A stretch of 64,000 nt of DNA from Planctomycetaceae bacterium (GTDB lineage Bacteria > Planctomycetota > Planctomycetia > Planctomycetales > Planctomycetaceae): assembly GCA_017795105.1 (NCBI GenBank), contig CP051247.1, positions 2,480,001 through 2,544,000 on the forward strand, in the 5' to 3' direction. Shown one piece after another: positions 48,710-58,833 of the stretch. The translations under genes were made by a program, and so were the position numbers. Below the pieces are notes generated by a model that was not told the DNA's origin, ran no database searches, and was given only the letters and a program-made list of their open reading frames with translations. The stretch's first letter is position 1, and every line of letters starts with the position of its first letter.

Positions 48710-49690
48710 ATGGCGACGAAACGAGCACTGATTACTGGCATCACGGGACAGGACGGGTCGTATCTGGCCGAGCATCTGCTGAGCCTGGGCTACGAAGTTC
48801 ACGGCATCGTGCGGCGGGTTGCTCTGGAAGATCCGGCGAACCGGCTCAATCGACTCTCTGGGATTCTCGATCAGCTGCATTTGCACTCGGCTTCGCTGGA
48901 GAGCTTCCCGAGCCTTTATGGCGTCCTTTCCGACGTCCGGCCCGGTGAACTGTATCATCTGGCGGCTCAAAGTTTCGTGTCGTACTCGTTCGAAGACTCG
49001 TTCTCGACGTTTCATACGAACATCGACGGTACTCACTACCTGCTCGAAGCGGTTCGGAAGCTGGTCCCCGAATGCCGGTTCTACTTCGCCGGCTCCAGCG
49101 AAATGTTCGGCCACGCTCCCGAGGTGCCGCAGAGTGAGCAGACACGATTCTATCCGCGATCGCCGTACGGCATCTCGAAAGTGACCGGCTTCGATCTGTC
49201 CCGCAACTATCGCGAGTCGTACGACATGTATGTCGCCTCAGGAATCCTGTTCAATCACGAATCACCCCGACGCGGCTTCGAGTTCGTCACACGGAAGATC
49301 ACCTCGCACGTCGCTCGCATCAAACGGGGCGAACTGAGCAAGCTGCCGCTCGGCAACCTCGAGGCCAAACGCGACTGGGGCTTCGCCGGCGATTACGTCA
49401 AAGGGATGCACCTGATGCTGCAGCAGGAGAAACCGGACGACTTCGTGATCGCCACCGGCGAAACGCACACCGTCCGCGAATTCTGCGAACTCGCCTTCGC
49501 CGAAGTCGGCCTGAACTACGAGGACTACGTCGTCGTCGACCCTCGCTTCTACCGCCCGGCCGAAGTCCACGTGCTGATGGGCGACGCCAGCAAAGCCAAG
49601 CAACAACTCGGCTGGGAGCCAACAGTCCTCTTCCCGGAACTGGTCCAAATGATGGTCCAGCACGATCTGGAACTGTTCCCGGGGAAGTAG
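48710..49690 (+). CDS. gmd: GDP-mannose 4,6-dehydratase
   Basis: 326 residues, SDR fold: ALITGITGQDGSYLAEHLL (cofactor loop), AAQSFVSYSFE, FYFAGSSEMFGHAPE, YGISK (catalytic Tyr-Lys) and RDWGFAGDYVKGM. It converts GDP-mannose to GDP-4-keto-6-deoxymannose for rhamnose or fucose-type surface sugars. Length and motifs match Gmd; no neighbour makes GDP-fucose (fcl) here. Confidence 0.93.
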   Translation: MATKRALITGITGQDGSYLAEHLLSLGYEVHGIVRRVALEDPANRLNRLSGILDQLHLHSASLESFPSLYGVLSDVRPGELYHLAAQSFVSYSFEDSFSTFHTNIDGTHYLLEAVRKLVPECRFYFAGSSEMFGHAPEVPQSEQTRFYPRSPYGISKVTGFDLSRNYRESYDMYVASGILFNHESPRRGFEFVTRKITSHVARIKRGELSKLPLGNLEAKRDWGFAGDYVKGMHLMLQQEKPDDFVIATGETHTVREFCELAFAEVGLNYEDYVVVDPRFYRPAEVHVLMGDASKAKQQLGWEPTVLFPELVQMMVQHDLELFPGK

Positions 49691-49703
49691 TTGAGTTCAC
49701 CAG

Positions 49704-49743
49704 GGGTGCCATGCTCCCATCGCGCAGCAGGGGGAGCATGCCG
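49704..49743 (+). repeat. Large-loop family A' palindrome
   Basis: GGGTGCCATGCTCCC, loop ATCGCGCAGCAGG, then GGGAGCATGCC. The stem differs from the copies at 49847-50574 by compensating base changes (TCCC/GGGA versus TTGC/GCAA). Confidence 0.75.
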
Positions 49744-49810
49744 CTGGAGTGGACTTCTCGTTTCGCGGCGATGGAACGTTCGATAAACGTCGTTCAGATA
49801 ACGCCAAGAG

Positions 49811-50590
<780 letters not shown>

Positions 50591-50591
50591 A

Positions 50592-52877
50592 TTACGTCGT
50601 GGCGGTTGGTTTTTCGCCGTAGAGACCGGTCAGCAGCAGCGGCAGCAGAATCAGGTTTCCGAGCAACCCGCCGAGCATGGCGATGCTGACGAGGACTCCG
50701 AAGTAGACCAGCGGGACGAACTGCGAGAGGGTCAACACGCTGAAGCCGCAGATAAGGGCGATGTTGGAGAAGACGAGCGACAGGCCGATCTGCGACTGAG
50801 TGATCTCCAGAGCCTCGGCGTGCGAGCGGCCGATCTGTTTTTCGCGGAAGTAGGACGACAGATAGTGAATGCTGGAGTCGACCGTCAGGCCGATGGAAAC
50901 ACTGGCAATCATGGCGGTGCCGATGTTGACCAGCGAGCCGATCCAGCCGAGTGTGCCGATGAGCAGAACAATCGGGAACAGGTTCGGGACGAGGGCAATC
51001 AGCCCGGCTTTCCAGCTGCGGAAGGCGATTGTCATGCAGAGAAAAATACCGATGGCGGCCAGCGAAAAGCTGACCACCTGATCGCTGAGCAGACTGAGAA
51101 TGATGTTGGCAAGCAGGACGTAAAGGCCCGTTGTTTTCGCATCCGGAAAGTACTCGCGGGCGACACGGTTCACTTCGTCGATCATCTGCAGTTTCCGCTC
51201 GGCGGGCTGCCGTTCGAGAGCCCGAAGCAGCACGCGCATCCGCTGCTGATCTTCATTAAACAGACTCGGCTCAAACTCGGGCTGCATCTTCTGAAGAGTC
51301 GAACGCTTCGCCGAAAGTGAGTTGCCTGCTGCCGAGGGGATGAAATCGACACCGTCGGTGTAGGCAATGACCTTCGTGAGAGCCGGTGCTCCGTCGACTT
51401 CAATAGCTCGCAGGTCTTCGGCCATCTCGCGAAGCTTGTCCATCGCCTCTGGATCGGTCACGTCCTTGAAGGTGAAATTGACCTCGTAGTTCCCTGCTCC
51501 CCCGAGGTTAGCTTCCACAAAATTCAGCGCCTGGACGATGGTGCTGTCTTCCCGAAAGTTCTTACTGAAGTCGGTTTCGATCCGCAGGAAACTGAGGCCG
51601 ATCAGGCCGAACAACATCAGCAAAGCCGTGAACGCACCGATGATTCGCGGGAAGCGCTGCACCACTTTCAGGAGCGACTGCAGTCCGCCGGTCACACGCG
51701 GTTCCCAGCGATACCGACGGGGATCGATACTGAAGTTACCGATGAGAACTCCGCCAGGAACCAGCAGAAAAACAGCGAGGAGCACAGACAGAACGCCGAG
51801 CACCATCATGATGCCGAAGCTGCGAATCGGCACGATATCGCTCGCCAGCAGGGCACCAAACCCAATGGCCGTGGTCGCACACGTCCAGCAGACCGCCGGC
51901 AATAGTGTTTGCAGTGTCTGCTGCAGAGCTTCGCGGCGGGGAAAGACTTTGCGGAGCTCGCGAAAGTAGATTGTGATGTGCATCACCGTGGCGATGCCGA
52001 TGATCGTGACCAGTGAATTCAGCATCGAACTGACCATGCTGAGCCGCATGCCGGAGCCGACGAGAAAGGCCTTCGTCCAGATGAGTGAGAATTGCACAAT
52101 CGCGATCGGCAGGATCATCCAGCGGAGACTGCGGAAGAAAAAGAAGATGACCGCGAGCAGAATAAGCGACGAGACCCAGCCGAGTTTGGCTCCGTCTTCT
52201 TCGACAATGTCGAACATGTCGTGAACCTGGACCGGCTCCCCGACCACATAAGCCGGCGGCTCGTGATTGGCCGCCAGGTTCCGAATTGCCGCCAATGTCA
52301 GGCCGCGCGGAACGCTCGTCTCTTCTTCCGGCTTGAGCCTCACGACAATCGCCGTGGTCTCCCGGTCCTCGCCAATCATCGCTCCTTCGGAAAACTCAAG
52401 AGCCTTGTTGCGAACCGAAGGGATCCGCATGAACAATCCGCCGAGAAACCCCATCCCTTTCGGACGAAGCACAGCGGAGAGTGTCTGCGTGCTTTCCGGA
52501 TTCACGCCGGGCAGATCGCCGAGCTCCTGTCCGAACTGTTCAATCGCGTTCAGACTCTCCGACTCGAGCAGATCCTTCTGCTTCCAGGAGATCATGACGA
52601 ACTCATCGCCGCCAAACAGCTGCTTGCTTTCCTGATATCGCAGCAGCAATGGATGATCGAGTGCGAAGAGCGATTCGATCGATCGCTCCAGGGTCAACCG
52701 TTGCGACAGCGGCCAGGCAACCAGCGTCAGACCAATTGTCAGCAGCAGGCAAAGATACCGGCCGCGAATGAGCGTGCCAACGATGCGTTGCCAGACACGG
52801 GAACGGCTCAGCGCGATGCCCGGATCGGCTTCCGCGGAATCCCCGGCAGCAGTCGGATTATCAACCAGATCAGACAT
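50592..52877 (-). CDS. MMPL/RND-type exporter (HAE3-like)
   Basis: 761 residues, about twelve membrane helices in two halves. First half WRIGTLIRGRYLCLLLTIGL... to LLLAVIFFFFRSLRWMILPI; second half begins FMCMTIAFRSWKAGLIALVP; a VSIGLTVDSSIHYLSSYFREK motif is the conserved MMPL D-[ST]-x-H site. Large periplasmic loops. It exports hydrophobic molecules (hopanoids, lipids or drugs) with the proton gradient. It is preceded on the plus side by the tandem repeat block. Confidence 0.85.
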   Translation of the reverse strand: MSDLVDNPTAAGDSAEADPGIALSRSRVWQRIVGTLIRGRYLCLLLTIGLTLVAWPLSQRLTLERSIESLFALDHPLLLRYQESKQLFGGDEFVMISWKQKDLLESESLNAIEQFGQELGDLPGVNPESTQTLSAVLRPKGMGFLGGLFMRIPSVRNKALEFSEGAMIGEDRETTAIVVRLKPEEETSVPRGLTLAAIRNLAANHEPPAYVVGEPVQVHDMFDIVEEDGAKLGWVSSLILLAVIFFFFRSLRWMILPIAIVQFSLIWTKAFLVGSGMRLSMVSSMLNSLVTIIGIATVMHITIYFRELRKVFPRREALQQTLQTLLPAVCWTCATTAIGFGALLASDIVPIRSFGIMMVLGVLSVLLAVFLLVPGGVLIGNFSIDPRRYRWEPRVTGGLQSLLKVVQRFPRIIGAFTALLMLFGLIGLSFLRIETDFSKNFREDSTIVQALNFVEANLGGAGNYEVNFTFKDVTDPEAMDKLREMAEDLRAIEVDGAPALTKVIAYTDGVDFIPSAAGNSLSAKRSTLQKMQPEFEPSLFNEDQQRMRVLLRALERQPAERKLQMIDEVNRVAREYFPDAKTTGLYVLLANIILSLLSDQVVSFSLAAIGIFLCMTIAFRSWKAGLIALVPNLFPIVLLIGTLGWIGSLVNIGTAMIASVSIGLTVDSSIHYLSSYFREKQIGRSHAEALEITQSQIGLSLVFSNIALICGFSVLTLSQFVPLVYFGVLVSIAMLGGLLGNLILLPLLLTGLYGEKPTATT

Positions 52878-52973
52878 GAAGGCCGGGAGTTCGTCAGAGA
52901 GATGAAAGAGAGTTGCAGAGCCAGATTATAGCGGCTCCCCGGGCGAAACAATGGCAAGCTGGAAGGTTCCCCC

Positions 52974-53327
52974 GTACCTGCGGCATCTTGCCGCCGACTG
53001 CGTATGGGTCGGAGTAGAAGCGAACCTCGTCTTCGGCATTCCCTCGGAAAGAAAGATCCAGCCCGGGCATACGTCAGGAACTGGGTGGCCCGGACTCAAT
53101 GGCCGGGTCGCGAAAGCGACAAGAGGCCGCGTTATGTGCGAAGTTCTTTCCGGAGATCGCCCGGTTTCTTCAGGACATACGAATGGAGCTGCCTCTTGGG
53201 ACTTTGTCACCCGGCCGTTGGAAGGCCGGGTCATCCGTGTTCCTTCGGGATGAAAGATCCACCCCGGCAGACGTGCAGTCGATCCAACTACAGCGACGTC
53301 CCTTCGGCGGCAGGATGCCGCCGCTAC
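52974..53327. repeat. Nested BIME: family G pair enclosing family F pair
   Basis: Outer arms at 52974-52997 (GTACCTGCGGCATCTTGCCG, degenerate) and inverted 53303-53327 (GTAGCGGCGGCATCCTGCCG). Inner two-hairpin F units at 53093-53130 and inverted 53190-53235. A direct pair TTCCyTCGGrAwGAAAGATCC at 53039 and 53240 flanks the inner units. Together they fill 52878-53329. Confidence 0.65.
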
Positions 53328-53329
53328 GG

Positions 53330-54826
53330 TCAGGCTTCCTGAGCCCAGTTGCGGGAGCGATCGACGGCTCGAAGCCAGCCGGCGTACTTCTTCTCAGACT
53401 CTTCCGTCGACATCGCCGGCTGAAACGCCTGATCCAGCGTCCATTTCGCGGCGATCTCCTGCTGGCTTTCCCAAAAGCCGACGCCGAGTCCAGCAAGATA
53501 AGCCGCCCCCAGAGCGGTCGTCTCCTGAATGACCGGACGATGCACAGCTGTTTGCAGGATGTCGGCCTGGAACTGCATCAGAAAGTTGTTCGCCGTCGCC
53601 CCGCCATCGACCCGTAGTTCGGCCAGATTGATCCCCGAATCCCGGTTCATCGCACTGAGCACGTCGCGCGTCTGATAGGCGATCGACTCCAGAGCTGCCC
53701 GCACGAAATGTTCGCTTGTCGTGCCGCGAGTGAGCCCAATCGCCAGTCCCCGCGCTTCGGCATCCCAGTACGGGGCCCCCAGTCCGACGAAAGCCGGCAC
53801 AAAGTAGACACCGCCGGAATCGGAGACAGACGTTGCCAGAGCTTCCGATTCACTGGCATGGGCGAGGATCTTCAGACCGTCCCGCAGCCATTGAATCGCC
53901 GCCCCGGCTATGAAGATCGCCCCTTCAAGACAGTAGGTCGTCTTCCCGCCAAACCGCCAGCCGATCGTCGTGAGCAATCCGTTATCAGAAAGTCGGGGCT
54001 CCTCGCCGATGTTCATCAACATGAAGCAGCCGGTGCCGTAGGTGTTCTTGGCCATGCCGGGCTCGTAACAAATCTGCCCGAACGTCGCCGCCTGTTGATC
54101 CCCGGCAATTCCGGCGATTGGAATCGACTTGCCGAAGATGGCCGGATCGGTCTCCGCGACAATGCCACTCGAATCGACGACCTCCGGCAGAATCGCCCGG
54201 GGGACGCCGAGCATTTTGAGCATCTCGTCACTCCACTGCTGTTGATGAATATCGAACAGCAGCGTCCGCGAAGCATTGGAGATATCGGTGATGTGCTTCT
54301 TACCGCCGGTCAGCTTCCAGATGAGATAGGAATCGACCGTGCCGAAGAGAATCTCACCGCGTTCGGCTCGCTCACGGAGACCATCGATCGTTTCAAAGAG
54401 CCACGTTAGTTTCGTGCCGGAAAAATAGGGATCGATCAGCAGCCCGGTGATCTCCCGCAGTCGCGGCTCCACCCCCTGCTGTTCGAGCCGCTGACAGATG
54501 CCCGTGGAAATCCGACTCTGCCAGACAACCGCATTGCAAACCGGCTTGCCCGTGTCGCGTTCCCACAGCAAAGTTGTTTCCCGCTGATTGGTAATGCCGA
54601 TCGCGGCGACACGCGAGGCTTCGATCCGCGACCGTCTTAATACGGTCTTTGCGACGTTCAGTTGGGAATCCCAGATATCCCCTGGATCGTGCTCGACATG
54701 CCCGGGACTGGGGTAGATCTGCCGAAACTCCTGCTGTTCCTGGCCGACCGAGCGGCCGTCATGATCGAACAGAATCGCTCTGCTGGAGGTCGTTCCCTGA
54801 TCGAGCGCCAAAACGTAATCCGACAT
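53330..54826 (-). CDS. glpK: Glycerol kinase
   Basis: 498 residues. FGGY motifs: LALDQGTTSSRAILFDHDG, ITNQRETTLLWERDTG, GTVDSYLIWKLTGG, GIAGDQQAATFGQ, AFVGLGAPYWDAEARG and RVDGGATANNFLMQ. It phosphorylates glycerol in the cytosol. Start at 54826 (MSDYVLALDQGTTSS) is the family start; upstream codons to 54868 lack it. No glpF or glpD nearby. The family G palindrome begins two bases after the TGA stop. Confidence 0.95.
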   Translation of the reverse strand: MSDYVLALDQGTTSSRAILFDHDGRSVGQEQQEFRQIYPSPGHVEHDPGDIWDSQLNVAKTVLRRSRIEASRVAAIGITNQRETTLLWERDTGKPVCNAVVWQSRISTGICQRLEQQGVEPRLREITGLLIDPYFSGTKLTWLFETIDGLRERAERGEILFGTVDSYLIWKLTGGKKHITDISNASRTLLFDIHQQQWSDEMLKMLGVPRAILPEVVDSSGIVAETDPAIFGKSIPIAGIAGDQQAATFGQICYEPGMAKNTYGTGCFMLMNIGEEPRLSDNGLLTTIGWRFGGKTTYCLEGAIFIAGAAIQWLRDGLKILAHASESEALATSVSDSGGVYFVPAFVGLGAPYWDAEARGLAIGLTRGTTSEHFVRAALESIAYQTRDVLSAMNRDSGINLAELRVDGGATANNFLMQFQADILQTAVHRPVIQETTALGAAYLAGLGVGFWESQQEIAAKWTLDQAFQPAMSTEESEKKYAGWLRAVDRSRNWAQEA

Positions 54827-54915
54827 GCCGTGCTCCGCGCGATGAACCGTGGTGATGGGAACAGTCATTCTGGATCATCGCAGTCCCCCCTTCAACGCCG
54901 ATGGCAAATCTCCTC

Positions 54916-55063
54916 GTAGCGGCGGCATCCCTGCCGCCGATTACGTGACGCTCGAAGCATGGACACTGAAAGAAAAGGCAACGCGACCGGCATCCCGGTT
55001 CGAGAACACCAAGTGCTCTTTCACGTAGCCACGTCCTTTCGCCGGCACGATGCCGCCGCCACG
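54916..55063. repeat. Family G inverted pair
   Basis: GTAGCGGCGGCATCCCTGCC unit at 54916-54940 and an inverted GCCGGCACGATGCCGCCGCC at 55041-55063; 148 bp, between glpK and tRNA-Arg. Confidence 0.7.
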
Positions 55064-55071
55064 AGGCGCGT

Positions 55072-55108
55072 AAAAAAAGCGGACTGACGCGAGTCACGTC
55101 AGTCCGCT
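55072..55108 (-). terminator. Intrinsic terminator of tRNA-Arg
   Basis: Stem AGCGGACTGACG/CGTCAGTCCGCT with a 7-nt loop and seven T residues on the minus strand (A run 55072-55078). Confidence 0.85.
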
Positions 55109-55114
55109 GAAAAT

Positions 55115-55187
55115 GTCCTTGGCGGGAGTCGAACCCACAACCTTCGGCTTCGGAGGCCGACACTCTATCCAATTGAGCTACAAGGAC
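55115..55187 (-). tRNA. tRNA-Arg (anticodon CCG)
   Basis: 73 nt. Acceptor GTCCTTG/CAAGGAC, D stem GCTC/GAGT, anticodon stem TCGGC/GCCGA with loop CTCCGAA (anticodon CCG), T stem GTGGG/CCCGC with TTCGACT. CCA end is not encoded. It reads CGG codons. Confidence 0.95.
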
Positions 55188-55273
55188 GGATTTGCATTGG
55201 AAATTCTAGCTGCGAGAAGGAGAATTCTCAAGCGTGGTCTAATTCCATTCAAACGGTCGGAGGTGATGTCAAT

Positions 55274-55624
55274 TCATACGAGCGAAAGGGCGATTTTCAG
55301 GCATTCGTTGACGTTGCCCATCATTTCTGAATCGAGGTGTCCGATCGTTGCGACGACCTGATCCTGCCGGATCGTGTAAAGATGCCCGCACAGAACAGCG
55401 GAAGGCCCATGCAAACCGGAAGACTTTCCTTCCAACGTCGAGGGATCGACCATTAGTTGAGTCGTCTCGTGCACTCGAGCTATGTTTCCAGTGATCATCG
55501 CAAAAACGCTGTCACGCAGTCGAGCATTATCTGCATCGCGCTGAACAACAAGAGCAGGACGAAGCTTACTTCCCTTCAAATCAGCATAGGGGAATTCGAT
55601 GACAACGACATCTCCACGCTTCAT
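55274..55624 (-). CDS. mazF: MazF/PemK-type toxin
   Basis: 116 residues: RGDVVVIEFPYADLKGSKLRPALVVQ opens the MazF fold; the later VDPSTLEGKSSGLHGPSAVLCGHLYTI fits the conserved S/K region. It would cleave mRNA in a sequence-specific way when free of antitoxin. Its ATG overlaps the antitoxin stop by ATGA, so translation is coupled. Confidence 0.82.
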   Translation of the reverse strand: MKRGDVVVIEFPYADLKGSKLRPALVVQRDADNARLRDSVFAMITGNIARVHETTQLMVDPSTLEGKSSGLHGPSAVLCGHLYTIRQDQVVATIGHLDSEMMGNVNECLKIALSLV

Positions 55625-55839
55625 CGTTTGAACCGCTGATAACTGTCCAGAAGCTGATCATCGGCGTCGTATTCCTCCATCCCGGAATCGACGACTCTTG
55701 AGACGATCTCTGGAGGTAGTATGTCTTCCAGCCGACCGAGCATGTCTGATCGGATCAACGTCAACTTCACGTCCTGGGCATCGAACTCAACCGCAACACC
55801 CCGCTTGGCAGCTTCAATTTGTTCTGATGTCAGATTCAT
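55621..55839 (-). CDS. MazF-associated antitoxin
   Basis: 72 residues, acidic. N-terminus EQIEAAKRGVAVEFDAQDVKLTLI, tail DADDQLLDSYQRFKR. No AbrB or RHH motif is obvious, so the DNA-binding class is unclear; the partner is assigned from operon order and the 4-bp overlap with mazF. GGGAGA before the ATG at 55839 supports this start over 55857. Confidence 0.7.
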   Translation of the reverse strand: MNLTSEQIEAAKRGVAVEFDAQDVKLTLIRSDMLGRLEDILPPEIVSRVVDSGMEEYDADDQLLDSYQRFKR

Positions 55840-55905
55840 GTCGGTCTCCCGATCCAATTCTCACACGGTGAGAACCGAATAACAAGATGAAAACACCTCA
55901 CCGCC

Positions 55906-56748
55906 TCAGTCGCATTTAATCCCGTAAAACTCCGCCGCCGTCCCCGCCCAGATCCGCTGTTGTTCGGTTTCCGAGAGATCCGCGATGTTTTCCGCCAGGG
56001 CGGCGTGGACCAGTTCGTAACTTCCGGCCAGTTCGCAGACCGGCCAGTCCGAGCCGTACATCAGGCGGTCCGGGCCGAAGGCGTCCAGAGCGATGTCGAT
56101 GTACGGCTTCAGGTCGGCGGGTTTCCAGTTCTTCCAGTCGGCTTCGGTAATCATGCCGGAAAGTTTGCAGTACACGTTCTCGCACTTTGCGGCTGCCCGG
56201 AAGTTGGCTTCCCAGTCGTCGAAGGCCTGATCCTTGATTCGTGGCTTCGCCAGATGGTCGAGCACGAGCGGTAACTCCGGGCAGAGCATCGCCACCGTCG
56301 GAGCGTGCCGCAGGTGCTTGACGAAGAACAGCAGATCGAACGGAACCCGGTGCTTCTCCAGCACCTTCAGGCCCCGCAACGTCTTCTGATGGACAATAAA
56401 ATCGTCGTCCGGTTCGTCCTGAGTGACATGGCGGATGCCGAGAAACTTCGGGTGGTCCTTAAACTCCAGCAGCTGCTCTTCACAGTCGGGACTCTGCAGA
56501 TCGACCCAGCCGACAATTCCGGCCAGAAAATCGTTCTGCTCACAAAGATCGAGCACCCAGCGATTCTCGGCCAGTTCGTGACGAGTCTGAACGAAAATCG
56601 ACTTACGGATGCCGCAGGCGTCGAGATGCGGCTTCAGATCCGCCGGCAGAAAATCACGGCAAATCGCCTGGTTGCCCTCCGCTCGAAGCCAGGCATAATC
56701 GAAACGGGAGAGCTCCCAGAAGTGGTGATGAGCGTCGATCTTGTCCAT
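55906..56748 (-). CDS. Amidohydrolase family protein (fuconolactonase/PDC hydrolase-like)
   Basis: 280 residues: metal HxH in MDKIDAHHHFW, then VGWVDLQSPD, LDHLAKPRIKD and YGSDWPVCELAG, the COG3618 pattern of L-fuconolactonase and 2-pyrone-4,6-dicarboxylate lactonase. It hydrolyses a sugar or aromatic lactone. Start at 56748 fits the HxH motif position. Substrate not fixed; the sugar-related cluster is 45 kb away, so no link is claimed. Confidence 0.8.
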   Translation of the reverse strand: MDKIDAHHHFWELSRFDYAWLRAEGNQAICRDFLPADLKPHLDACGIRKSIFVQTRHELAENRWVLDLCEQNDFLAGIVGWVDLQSPDCEEQLLEFKDHPKFLGIRHVTQDEPDDDFIVHQKTLRGLKVLEKHRVPFDLLFFVKHLRHAPTVAMLCPELPLVLDHLAKPRIKDQAFDDWEANFRAAAKCENVYCKLSGMITEADWKNWKPADLKPYIDIALDAFGPDRLMYGSDWPVCELAGSYELVHAALAENIADLSETEQQRIWAGTAAEFYGIKCD

Positions 56749-56950
56749 CTGGAGGATTCCGAGCGAGAGAAGAGATTTCGCGATTAACGTGGTCTGGTGA
56801 AGCGGCGTCGACGTCATCTTCGCCAGACGCCCCTCTGTTTACTCAGTATGAGAACCGAGGGATCGGGCTGCAAGAATGCGAAATCGCCTGCCCGTCCGTT
56901 GCGCCCCCGCCGTTTTCCCGTTAGAATGCCGCCTCCTGAGGAGGAGCGGA

Positions 56951-58717
56951 GTGAAGACCGAACAGAAATTGCACAATACGATTCTGCAGCAGGACTGCGT
57001 GGCCGGGATGGCGGCTCTGGAGCCCGGATCGGTCGATCTGGCCTTCGCCGATCCCCCGTTCAACATCGGCTATGAGTACGATCAGTACGACGACAGCCTC
57101 GAACGCAACCAGTACCTGGAATGGTCCCGTGAGTGGATCAGTGGCGTTTACGACGTCCTCAAAAGCGACGGCACCTTCTGGCTTGCGATTGGTGATGAGT
57201 ATGCCGCCGAGCTGAAGCTGATGGCTCAGGAGATTGGCTTCCACTGTCGCAGCTGGGTCATCTGGTACTACACATTCGGCGTGAACTGCAAACAGAAGTT
57301 CAGCCGGTCGCACGCCCACCTTTTCTACTTCGTGAAGGATCCGAGCCAGTTCACGTTTCGGGGAGACGACCTCGACAACCGCATCCCTTCCGCCCGCCAG
57401 CTCGTCTACAACGACAAGCGCGCCAATCCGACGGGCCGCCTGCCCGATGACACCTGGATCATTCGCCCGGCTGGGGTGGCGGGTGAGTTTCAGCCCGACG
57501 ACAATCGCACCTGGACGCTTCGCCCGCAGGATCTCGAAGCCTGTTTCGGGTCCACCGAAGATACCTGGTACTTCCCGCGTGTGGCCGGGACGTTCAAAGA
57601 GCGAGCCGGCTTCCATGGCTGCCAGATGCCCGAACAGCTTCTCGGCCGCATCATCCGCTGCTGCTCGCAGGAAGACGAACTCGTCCTCGATCCGTTCGCC
57701 GGCAGTGCGACGACACTGGCCGCCGCGAAGAAGCTCGGCCGCAACTACCTCGGCTTCGAGCTTTCCGAAGATTATGTCGAACGGGGAAGCAGTCGGCTGG
57801 AACAGATCTGCCGGGGCGATGCTCTCGATGGTTCCGCCGAACCGACCATGAGTGCGCCGGGTACCTGGGCGAAGAAGACAGCCCGTAAGACGCGCAACAC
57901 CGAAGACGTCGAAACAGCCGCCCCCGACGCGTCTCAACTTCAGTTGACGTACCACGGCGTTCGGAAAGCATTCGAGGCCTCCCACGATGGCTACTCGGTC
58001 GACCGGGTTCTGCTCGATCCGAAACTGACCAAAGCCTTCCACAAAGCCTGCCGCGAGCACGATGTCATCGGCGATCCGCTGACATGGAACCTGCTGCTGC
58101 TTCAGCTCCGACAGAACGGACAGCTGGCCGACATTCCCGCCACGAAACAGACCGAGTTCTCTTGGACCGCTGCCGATCCCTATCTCGCCGCGAGTGAAAT
58201 GGCTCTGCAGTCGTTACTCCGCGAAACGGACAGTTCGCATCTTGAAGAAGTCTTCTGCGACCCCGAGCTGGCGAAGCAGTTCGACGAACGAGCCAAATCG
58301 CTTACGCCGGGCTTCAAGCCGTTTCAGTATCGCTGGGCCGCGTTGATGATTTCCCGTCAGCTGACCGCCGTGAAAGAACGGGCCACGGTACTGCGAGCCG
58401 CCCATACGAAGAAGCTTGGCCGCTCACTGCGGAACATCGTCCCGCTGAAATCCGGCACGACACTGGCCCTTCCGAACGATGCCGCCGTGTATGCAGTGAC
58501 CTGTAATGGCAAAACTCTTTACGCGGGTGAGACATTCTCTCTGCGGCAACGGATCGGACGACTGGTCACTGAGTCCATGGCGGAGCTGACCGGCTGTGAC
58601 TGTGATCAACTTCAGTTGAGATACCGCATCCAGGAACAGGAGCTGTTCGGACAACTCGCCTGGCAGAAACTGCTTGCCGAAGAATCGGAAAGCCTGCTAA
58701 ATCTACAAATCAAGTAA
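56951..58717 (+). CDS. DNA N4/N6 methyltransferase with helical middle and possible GIY-YIG tail
   Basis: 588 residues, GTG start with GGAGGAG directly upstream. Methyltransferase signatures DPPFNIGYEY (catalytic motif IV, residues 34-43) and DPFAGSATTLAAAKKLG (SAM motif I, about 247-263), in the beta-class order. From about 300 a helical region follows, and residues 512-588 contain AVYAVTCNGKTLYAGET with SLRQRIGRL, resembling a degenerate GIY-YIG nuclease core (Y...YxG, Arg). No restriction partner is adjacent. The fusion could be a modification enzyme with a nuclease or DNA-binding tail, or a phage/mobile origin. Confident for the methyltransferase, tentative for the tail. Confidence 0.82.
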   Translation: MKTEQKLHNTILQQDCVAGMAALEPGSVDLAFADPPFNIGYEYDQYDDSLERNQYLEWSREWISGVYDVLKSDGTFWLAIGDEYAAELKLMAQEIGFHCRSWVIWYYTFGVNCKQKFSRSHAHLFYFVKDPSQFTFRGDDLDNRIPSARQLVYNDKRANPTGRLPDDTWIIRPAGVAGEFQPDDNRTWTLRPQDLEACFGSTEDTWYFPRVAGTFKERAGFHGCQMPEQLLGRIIRCCSQEDELVLDPFAGSATTLAAAKKLGRNYLGFELSEDYVERGSSRLEQICRGDALDGSAEPTMSAPGTWAKKTARKTRNTEDVETAAPDASQLQLTYHGVRKAFEASHDGYSVDRVLLDPKLTKAFHKACREHDVIGDPLTWNLLLLQLRQNGQLADIPATKQTEFSWTAADPYLAASEMALQSLLRETDSSHLEEVFCDPELAKQFDERAKSLTPGFKPFQYRWAALMISRQLTAVKERATVLRAAHTKKLGRSLRNIVPLKSGTTLALPNDAAVYAVTCNGKTLYAGETFSLRQRIGRLVTESMAELTGCDCDQLQLRYRIQEQELFGQLAWQKLLAEESESLLNLQIK

Positions 58718-58721
58718 CCCC

Positions 58722-58796
58722 TGTGTGCCACTGGCTCCGCCAGTGCCCTCAACGTTCGAAAGAATACAAATTGCACTGGCAGAGCCAGTGCCACAC
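58722..58796. repeat. Inverted pair of family H palindromes
   Basis: GTGTGCCACTGGCTCCGCCA at 58722 and inverted GCACTGGCAGAGCCAGTGCC at 58773-58796. The same family as 37059; the stems differ by compensating bases. 75 bp, just after the methyltransferase stop. Confidence 0.75.
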
Positions 58797-58833
58797 CTGT
58801 TGAGCCGGACGCTCCAGATCTTACTGCTCTCTT

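Noticed and set aside
55274..55839. Novel toxin-antitoxin class
   Set aside because: The toxin clearly follows the MazF pattern, so it is listed as an ordinary pair despite an unclassified antitoxin.
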